Source: Bacteroidales bacterium
GTDB taxonomy: Bacteria; Bacteroidota; Bacteroidia; Bacteroidales; Paludibacteraceae
Assembly: GCA_012519425.1 (NCBI GenBank)
Contig: JAAYQF010000111.1
Coordinates: 1 to 35,559 of the forward strand
Direction: 5' to 3'
Length of the DNA: 35,559 nucleotides
Shown: positions 35,030 to 35,559 of the stretch, piece by piece
Layout: each line of letters begins with the position of its first letter
Numbering within the stretch: the first letter of the stretch is position 1
Program-made: the position numbers and the translations under genes
Notes under the pieces: model-generated
The model's database searches: none
Seen by the model: only the letters and a program-made list of their open reading frames with translations
What the model was told of the DNA's origin: nothing

Positions 35030-35053
35030 ATATTTACTTTTGAGACAGCCCCG
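35027..35053 (-). repeat. Dispersed element D (end fragment)
   Basis: Read on the minus strand, it begins GGGGCTGTCTCAAAAGTAAA and matches the first 27 nt of element A. It abuts the stop codon of the oxidoreductase gene. Only the terminus is present; no hairpin part was found. Confidence 0.6.
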
Positions 35054-35102
35054 TCAGGTTTTGGTTAAATACAAACCTGCGTCTGGATTGTGGCTAATTT
35101 GG

Positions 35103-35410
35103 GGAAAGTTAGGGGAGTTGTTTTTAGTAGTTAGTAGTTGGTAGTTGGTAGTTGGTAGTTCGGAAGTTATAGAAGTTGAGGAAGTTAGGGAAGTTAGGGA
35201 AGTTAAAATATTAAACCACAAAAGGCACAAAAGAAACTTCACCAATCACCACTCACCAATCACTGTTCACCACTCACCAATCACTAAACAATTCAACGAT
35301 TAAACAGTTCAACAATTCGACAAAATTAAACACTAAACATTAAACATTAAACAATTTGTCTTTATTCTTTGCTCTTTTGTCCTTGTTCTTTTGTCTTTGC
35401 TCTTTGTTCT
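35103..35410 (-). repeat. Mosaic intergenic repeat copy R6 (reverse, core replaced)
   Basis: This has tagtagt/tggtagt units (to 35160), gaagttaggg units of period about 9 (to 35205), then, in place of the GC-rich core, a different module of actcaccaatcac units (35240-35285). It then resumes the usual order: ttcaacga units, aaacactaaacattaaac and ctttgctcttttgtc units. It fills the gap between the last gene and the tmRNA promoter. Confidence 0.88.
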
Positions 35411-35421
35411 GAAAAAATTCA

Positions 35422-35429
35422 TATCTTTG
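35422..35429 (+). promoter_or_regulatory. tmRNA -7 promoter element
   Basis: TATCTTTG is an exact match to the Bacteroidetes -7 consensus, 27 nt before the mature tmRNA end, which leaves a leader of about 20 nt for RNase P removal. The nearest upstream TTTG (35403-35406) is part of repeat R6 and is only 15 nt away, shorter than usual. Confidence 0.6.
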
Positions 35430-35456
35430 CAACCTGAATTACGTTCTTTTTAATAC

Positions 35457-35559
35457 GGGGCTGTTTGGTTTTGACAGCAGGTAGAAGGGGTAAGTAAGCA
35501 TGTCGAGCGGGGTGAAAACGGCTCGTAAATAACGGTTCACACACACAATAACTGGCGAA
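35457..35559 (+). ncRNA. ssrA: tmRNA (5' part, cut by window end)
   Basis: This is transfer-messenger RNA, which rescues stalled ribosomes and tags their products. The 5' end GGGGCTGTTTGG with TTTTGACAGC is the tRNA-like acceptor half. GTAAGCATGTCGAGC...GGCTCGTAAA is the conserved helix and first pseudoknot region. The sequence AATAACT before GGCGAA matches the usual resume context, so the tag probably begins Gly-Glu with GGC at 35554-35556 as the resume codon. The rest of the tag and the 3' half lie beyond the window. Confidence 0.92.

Overview
The window comes from a Bacteroidota genome, most likely order Bacteroidales. The evidence is a SusC/SusD pair, type IX secretion tails, the long (about 600 aa) form of IspG, promoters with the Bacteroidetes -33 TTTG / -7 TAnnTTTG pattern, and start codons without Shine-Dalgarno sequences. 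No genus can be named from the sequence alone. All large reading frames look intact.

Region 1 (1-10.9 kb) is a housekeeping block: alaS, a small exported beta-rich protein, ispG, a SulP anion transporter, a small coiled-coil protein with zapA, rny, and a PEGA/SHOCT lipoprotein. The gaps between these genes are filled with an unusual mosaic of short-period repeats. The same modules recur in the same order, in either orientation, at about 1-268, 2890-3202, 5659-6060, 10065-10260, 11020-11120 and 35103-35410, with a scrap near 23.2 kb. I consider this the most striking non-coding feature.

Region 2 (11.3-35.0 kb) is a carbohydrate-use locus. A ROK-family repressor is divergent from a sugar-porter MFS gene, an AGE-family 2-epimerase, a SusC/SusD pair, an IPT-type surface glycan-binding lipoprotein, three DUF4434 TIM-barrel proteins, and two tandem leucine-rich (BspA-like) proteins with T9SS tails. 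These are followed by a tetraheme NapC/NrfH-type cytochrome fused to an FGE/SUMF1-like domain, a Tat-exported Gfo/Idh/MocA oxidoreductase, a Tat-exported sugar isomerase/epimerase-like TIM barrel, a NupG-type MFS transporter and a second, cytoplasmic Gfo/Idh/MocA oxidoreductase. No standard glycoside hydrolase family was recognised. The three DUF4434 proteins share two glutamates placed like those of clan-A glycosidases. My inference is a partly oxidative glycan pathway: SusCD import, periplasmic cleavage and/or oxidation-isomerisation of a sugar, electrons perhaps passed to the membrane cytochrome, then uptake by the MFS carriers and cytoplasmic processing.

Region 3 (35.03-35.56 kb) is another copy of the mosaic repeat and then the 5' part of tmRNA (ssrA). 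It is cut by the window end at the start of its tag reading frame. A second dispersed element, about 70 nt and beginning GGGGCTGTC(C/T)CAAAA, often with a hairpin, sits directly after four stop codons in region 2.
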